Source: Acorus gramineus
Lineage: Eukaryota; Streptophyta; Magnoliopsida; Acorales; Acoraceae
Length of the DNA stretch: 64,000 nucleotides
Reading direction: 5' to 3'
NCBI GenBank assembly: GCA_030737835.1
Contig: CM060857.1
Location: forward strand, 10,743,030-10,807,029
A program made the position numbers and the translations under genes. Positions 59,500-64,000 of the stretch are shown one piece after another. The stretch's first letter is position 1; every line of letters starts with the position of its first letter. The notes beneath the pieces were generated by a model, which ran no database searches, was not told the DNA's origin, and saw only the letters and a list, made by a program, of their open reading frames with translations.

Positions 59500-60665
59500 A
59501 TATCAATTATTTAACCGGATGTGGCACAGGGCAACTAAAGCCACCCCATTGGGGTGAGAACCCCGCCCCGTGGAAAAAAAAAGAAAAAAAAGGTGGAGTG
59601 CTCCACAAGCAACACAAAAAGAAAAGAAAAGAGAGAGGTAAGTTCCCCACGTGCAGTGATGAAGACGTCCCTCATTTGATTGGGGGGGGGGGGGGGGGGG
59701 GGTGGGGAAGGGGGGTTTTCTCGTTTCGATTCCTGTTTCTAGAATGAAAAAGTAAAAATAGTTCTTTGGACTGGGTGTACGGGTGGATTCTATCCATGTT
59801 GTTTATAATTGTCCTACAAAACCTATGATTTGAAAATGTCTAACGAGATCTATGTACTAGAGAGAGAGAGAGAGATACAGAGAGAATGGAGAAAAGAAAG
59901 GATGAAAGAAAGAGGAGGGGTGGGGCTGTGAGGGGTGGTTTGGGAGGGATGCGCAGGGTGTTAGCGGTTGGCCGCTGTAACTCACCGTGAGGGATTGTAG
60001 AGATCGACCACCTTTCTTTCTTTCTCTGTCTCTCTGTCTCTCTCTTTCTATCCCCTTACCCCTCCAACCACCCCTCCATCGCCGTCATCATCATCTTCGC
60101 TGTTGTCTCATCAGCCACCGTCGCCCGCCACCTCTCTCATTCTCTCTCTCTTTTTCTCTTTTTTTTTTTGAAGATGGAAATCCCACCCCCAAAAAAAACA
60201 AACATAGGAGGTGGGGTTCCATGTTGAATGGGTTCTTTTAACCCTCTCTCATGAAGTTACCATCTCTTAGAATTCTCTCAACCTCACCCTTGGATCTCTA
60301 CATTGTATCATGTCAAGTTTTATCATGGAACCTTAGATGATATTTATAGAGTATGTGCTTATTGACAAATGCATCTCACACACTTTCCAGCCTTCATGAT
60401 AGGATAGTATTACTTAAGGCCGGAATGTATTTCTAAATTGTTTTAATTTGTTTTTAAGTGTATGTTTTACATAACAAAGTGTACACTTTTATTAAAAATA
60501 AAGTATATATTATAACCAGTTGTATATAGATATTTGTTTACGTAAGAAAAAAACATTCTTTGTGATTTTAGACTAGATTGCATTGCGTGTAGCATTATTT
60601 TTTTCTGCCTTTCGTGTGTGTGACAGCCCCGGGCATAAATTACATTGGAAAAAAAAAATTGGGAA
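59500..60665. other. Spacer with homopurine/homopyrimidine tracts
   Basis: Contains a 21-base G run (59682-59702), a (GA)n tract at ~59852-59872, a long pyrimidine-rich stretch (60010-60170) and, at 60470-60590, the repeat also found at 13985-14100. No gene recognised. Confidence 0.55.
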
Positions 60666-61529
60666 AGCTATATTTCCACTACTATAGTTCTCTAGCCCAC
60701 CCCTCAAAAAAAAACAATTTGGGGTGGGTTAGAGAACATGAAGAAAAAAAAGGAAAGAGGAGATAAGAAATATGCATGGGTGCGAGGAGGATCGTGGCGT
60801 GCGTGCATGATCGAATCGGTGCACGACGCCGGCCACCCTCTGTCATGGGATGCTCGACTGCTTTCAGGTGACGAAGCAGAGGATTCATCCTCCCCTGTCA
60901 ATGCTGACCTCGCCGGCCGCTCCTCCGTCAGCCTTCTCGCCGTCCCCAACACCGATGTCCGCCGAGATCCCCCTTTCCTCTGCCTCTGTCATCGCCGACG
61001 TCCTCCTCCGCTACCTCTCCTGGCCGGAGCTCCGCCGCCTCCCCTCCTCCGGGGAGCTCGTCACTACCCTCTACTAGACCACCGGCCATGCCGTCGACGA
61101 TCTCGATGTCGTCAACCTCACGATCTCATCCTCCACCGGTGCCATCACCGTCCAGACCCCCTCCCCGAACGCCCCCGTCCTTGCCCTTGTCGTCGATGTC
61201 CCCTACAACCTCTCGATCCTCTCCCTCGACGCCCTCCTCATTCCCTACAGCACGAATCTGGCCGCCTCTAAGGGAGGCGTCGTCACCCCGCTATAATCGG
61301 AGCCGCTGAACGTGACGAGGACACTCACCTAAGTCGGAAGGGGTTCAATGTAGTGGCGGCATCGGGAGTGGCAGAGGAGTTCGGGGCTGCCGCATCGTTC
61401 GTGAGGGCAGAAAGAATGGTCGGGCCAGGTCCACTCATCTCCTCTTTCCTCTCTTTTCTTCTTATTCTCTTACCGATCCCAAAGAATTGTAGGGGTGGAT
61501 TAGAGAATCGTAGGGGTGGAAATATAGCT
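60666..61529. mobile_element. Pack-MULE-like element carrying a gene fragment
   Basis: The ends are imperfect inverted repeats: AGCTATATTTCCACTACTAT then AGTTCTCTAGCCCACCCC on the left; GGGGTGGATTAGAGAATCGT then AGGGGTGGAAATATAGCT on the right. A second inverted copy (GGGGTGGGTTAGAGAA) lies just inside the left end. The interior (60780-61430) is very GC-rich, unlike its surroundings, and contains recognisable coding sequence (next entry). I found no clear target-site duplication, so the superfamily is a guess. Confidence 0.65.
60850..61296 (+). pseudogene. Captured fasciclin-like arabinogalactan protein (FLA4-type) fragment
   Basis: One frame reads SSASVIADVLLRYLSWPELR then RLPSSGELVTTLY, a TAG stop at 61075-61077, TTGHAVDDLDVVNLTISSST, PNAPVLALVVDVPYNLSILS and a second stop at 61294-61296. 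The pattern (ADVL...Y..W..L.RLP.SGELVTTLYQTTG, then a short beta region, then YN.S.L) is that of a plant fasciclin domain, closest in memory to SOS5/FLA4-type proteins. The stop at 61075 stands where those proteins have Gln (CAG to TAG). FLAs are GPI-anchored cell-wall glycoproteins. The upstream signal peptide and the rest of the domain are missing. Likely captured by the flanking transposon; non-functional. Confidence 0.62.
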
Positions 61530-62248
61530 CATTATTTTTTTTCTGAAGGACACTAAAGAAAGGAAACTATCCACATTTTGGGAAGTCGTGAGTTCAAGAT
61601 AATAAAAAATGACAATATTGTAGGTTGTGTCATCACATGTTCTAAAAAATTCTAGTTCATCCTCTATGAGTCTATAAACATCACTCACAAGTATTTTACA
61701 TTTGTCTTTCCCACTCTATTTGTAGAAACTTCTTTCATTAGAAAAGTTTTTACAACTCTTTTACTATCAAAAGATCCATATGCAAATGGGGGATGGGGAT
61801 GATAGGAGTCGCTCGCATCCATGTGGATGAGAATGCCATGCATATTATGGAATAGGGGTCAATTTTGTTGTAGCTCCGGTTGACTAGCTTCTTACCAACT
61901 TGACCCCCCCCCCTTTTTTATCTCTCTCTCTCTCTCCCACCCGTTAAAATCGTTTTAGGTTATCATCTATTTTGATTTATGATTGGAATAGATATGCCTA
62001 AAAGTTCCTAAAAAAAAACCTCTTCTACTATCTTTCTAGAATCTTCTATATCTCTACACATCCTTTAGTTTTTCTCTAGATTTGTTTTCTAGAAATATTT
62101 AAAGACCATATTCTAAATTCTTTTCTCCCTTACTGGTATAAATAGGGGTCTTGTGCATCGTATGTAAAAGTAAGTGAAGAGCAAGTGAGAAGTGAGGCAA
62201 GTGAAGAGAAAGACTCTCAAGTGTAAGTGGAGTTCAAGTGTGTCATAT
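61530..62248. other. Intergenic spacer
   Basis: C run and (CT)n at ~61905-61937, and a TATAAATAGG box at ~62139 followed by AAGTGA-rich repeats. This may be an older LTR promoter, but I cannot define boundaries. Confidence 0.4.
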
Positions 62249-62809
62249 GTTAGAATTATATCTTGATCCGGTGTATCACATCTGACGATCATAATTAAAC
62301 CAACTTAGGGTGGGCACCTAATTGATACATATATTAATTAAGATTTGATCTTAGTTAATATTTCAAGTGAATCTCCTAAAATCAAGGAACAATATTTGTT
62401 GTTAGTTAGGAGATTACTTGGGGAGAAAATTATTTATATCTATAAATATCATCTAGGGTTTCATGACAAAACTTGGCATGATACAATGCAGAGATCCAAG
62501 AGTGAGGTTGAGATGATTCTAAAAGAGGGTAACTCCATGCAAGAATTTGTGAGTCTTTTAATGTATTTTGTATTTCAACTATTATAATGGATTATCTGAT
62601 TTCACCACGTGGATATAGGCCTAGGCCAAACTATATATATCTTGTGTTCTTCGTGTGATGGTGTTCCGTTCTTATGCCTGATCTCGGGTTTTGTTGATAG
62701 TTTCCGTGAATTCGTTTCCCAACATCATATACATTTCTTCTGTGTGACTGTTTGCCATTGCTTTGAGATTTCTTCCTTGCAGTGTGAGAATTTCTACTAT
62801 TTCTCGACA
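62249..62809 (+). mobile_element. LTR relic followed by a primer-binding site
   Basis: The right boundary TTCTCGACA is followed by TTCAGTATCAGAGCG (62810-62824). This is close to the initiator-Met-tRNA primer-binding site of Copia elements (TGGTATCAGAGC). The left boundary is proposed at TGTTAGAATTAT. A TATA-like CTATAAATATC lies inside at ~62440. No gag or pol follows, so it is a truncated element. Confidence 0.45.
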
Positions 62810-62824
62810 ATTCAGTATCAGAGC

Positions 62825-64000
62825 GATCGGAGTGCCAACATTGTAGTGAAATCCATGGACCGGTTGATATAAAAATCTGGTTGTAAAAATAGTCACTTTA
62901 GTAGTCTGCATTGTATGATGTATTATTTGAATTGCAATTGTGAATATTTGTATGTTATTTTATTTAGAGGAGTATATAGCTATGTCACATTTTGAGGGAA
63001 AAAAAGAGTATAGAAGATGGGAGAGGATACCCCAAAAGAATCTCCCATAAAAATAGCACACTATCCATTCACATGATGTGAGGTATATATACCTATGTGA
63101 ATAATGACAACAGTATTGATACGATCCGTCAGTTTTATACTCTTGTATGTAGTTCAGAAATGGTCCATCAATGATCATATTGTACTATCACAATGTATAG
63201 AAAAAAAATATATTAACATATATTTTACTTTTAAGTGGACGAGTGTATTTTTTTAAAAAAAGAAAAAACAATAAGTGTTGCGAATGAAATTAGACAGAGG
63301 TATAGATATATCATATTCCTAATGATAAAGCGGTGGGAGACCTCTGATTTGCAATATAATCACAAGCCAATGATGCAATGAAACTATGGTTCTCAAATTT
63401 AAATATACGTTGTCTTTCTCGTGCCACTGAACACGTATTTGACCTGCTCCTGTTATTTCTTTTGGTGCAAGAATCCCCACCGTGGGTGTCCCCAGTGGCT
63501 TTGCCACGTTGGTAGGGACACCCGCATTCCATGGAAATTATCCGAGTTCAACCCTTGCTTCTAACAGAGTGATAGCACAATTTCCAAGTATGTTGGGCTA
63601 GCTTCTCATGGGCTTTGGCCCAGGTTGTTGTCCATGTCATGTTGGACTAGTTTTTTATAGGCTTTGACCCACTGGTTGTTATAAGGTCCATGTTGACCTG
63701 TCAGTTCTTTGTTTGCCCCATCCAGGCCTATGTACCGGAAAAAAAAAAAAAAAAAAAATCCCCACCATGGACAGACTTGTTAGTGTTACAAAGTGTTTAA
63801 TCCGACGTGGACATGATGCTCTTGTGCTCAAGGCTGGCTCTAATTAACCCCAGGACATTGTCACATAGTGTTCCGTACTTTGAATTAGATACGGTGGACG
63901 AATGTATTTCTATTCATCAAATCCAAAAAATTTTTTTTACATGAATACAAACATTGTACATATATGTATCTATATATACATACATGTGTGTATATGTCTG
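62825..64000. other. Intergenic spacer to the right edge
   Basis: Holds a hairpin at 63484-63525 (GGGTGTCCC ... GGGACACCC), a tandem duplication (next entry) and an A run at ~63740-63757. No gene recognised. Confidence 0.5.
63591..63694. repeat. ~50-bp tandem duplication
   Basis: Copies start at 63591 (TGTTGGGCTAGCTTCTCATG) and 63640 (TGTTGGACTAGTTTTTTATA). Each is followed by GGCTTTG-CCCA-GGTTGTT-type sequence and a GTCCATGT end. A third partial copy begins at ~63691. Confidence 0.75.

Noticed and set aside
1..64000. tRNA, rRNA or microRNA genes
   Set aside because: I looked for box A/B-like tRNA cores and obvious fold-back precursors outside transposons and saw none I could support by eye; tRNAscan-SE and small-RNA mapping would be decisive.

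Overview
This is plant nuclear DNA. Genes are split by GT-AG introns, intergenic sequence is AT-rich and full of transposons, and the recognisable proteins are plant orthologues (a VIK-type ankyrin kinase, the clock protein TOC1/PRR1, a plant DUF1218 protein, PAM16). The host is a flowering plant. I cannot settle the lineage from this window; a non-grass monocot would fit.

Layout, left to right. (1) 257-3787, minus: 5' part of a VIK-like ankyrin/protein-kinase gene; the kinase domain lies beyond the left edge. (2) 3.9-16 kb: transposon-rich spacer with a foldback element, a hAT MITE with a perfect 8-bp target-site duplication (TSD), a ~3.5-kb element carrying an aconitase exon fragment, and a second hAT-like MITE. 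(3) 16441-19625, minus: six coding exons of a YIPF1/2-type Golgi membrane protein (282 aa). (4) 21631-24962, minus: three-exon gene for a 147-aa plant protein of unknown function. (5) 25.4-41 kb: repeat desert with several foldback elements, a three-level nest (foldback element, hAT MITE inside it, solo LTR in its right tip), a decayed Copia pol and its LTR. (6) 41713-44898, plus: complete TOC1/PRR1 (553 aa), with G-boxes, an evening-element core, a TATA box and upstream ORFs in front. (7) 46302-47720, minus: seven-exon membrane protein gene with two apparent frameshifts. (8) 48184-49047: 5'-truncated LINE with poly(A) and a 12-bp TSD. (9) 50538-54377, plus: DUF1218 membrane protein (187 aa), its second intron swollen by two foldback elements. 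(10) 54691-59278, minus: PAM16/TIM16 (115 aa), convergent with (9); its first coding exon holds only the ATG. (11) 59.3-64 kb: spacer with a Pack-MULE-like element carrying a broken fasciclin-like arabinogalactan gene piece, and an LTR plus primer-binding-site relic.

The host genes are functionally unrelated housekeeping, clock and membrane-traffic genes; there is no gene cluster. The most unusual signal is in the mobile DNA. Six long-inverted-repeat elements, largely different in sequence, share one design: in each arm, C-rich blocks recur every ~30 bp (29-32). Two of the six have perfect 9-bp TSDs and a third has an 8-of-9 match, which points to the Mutator superfamily.
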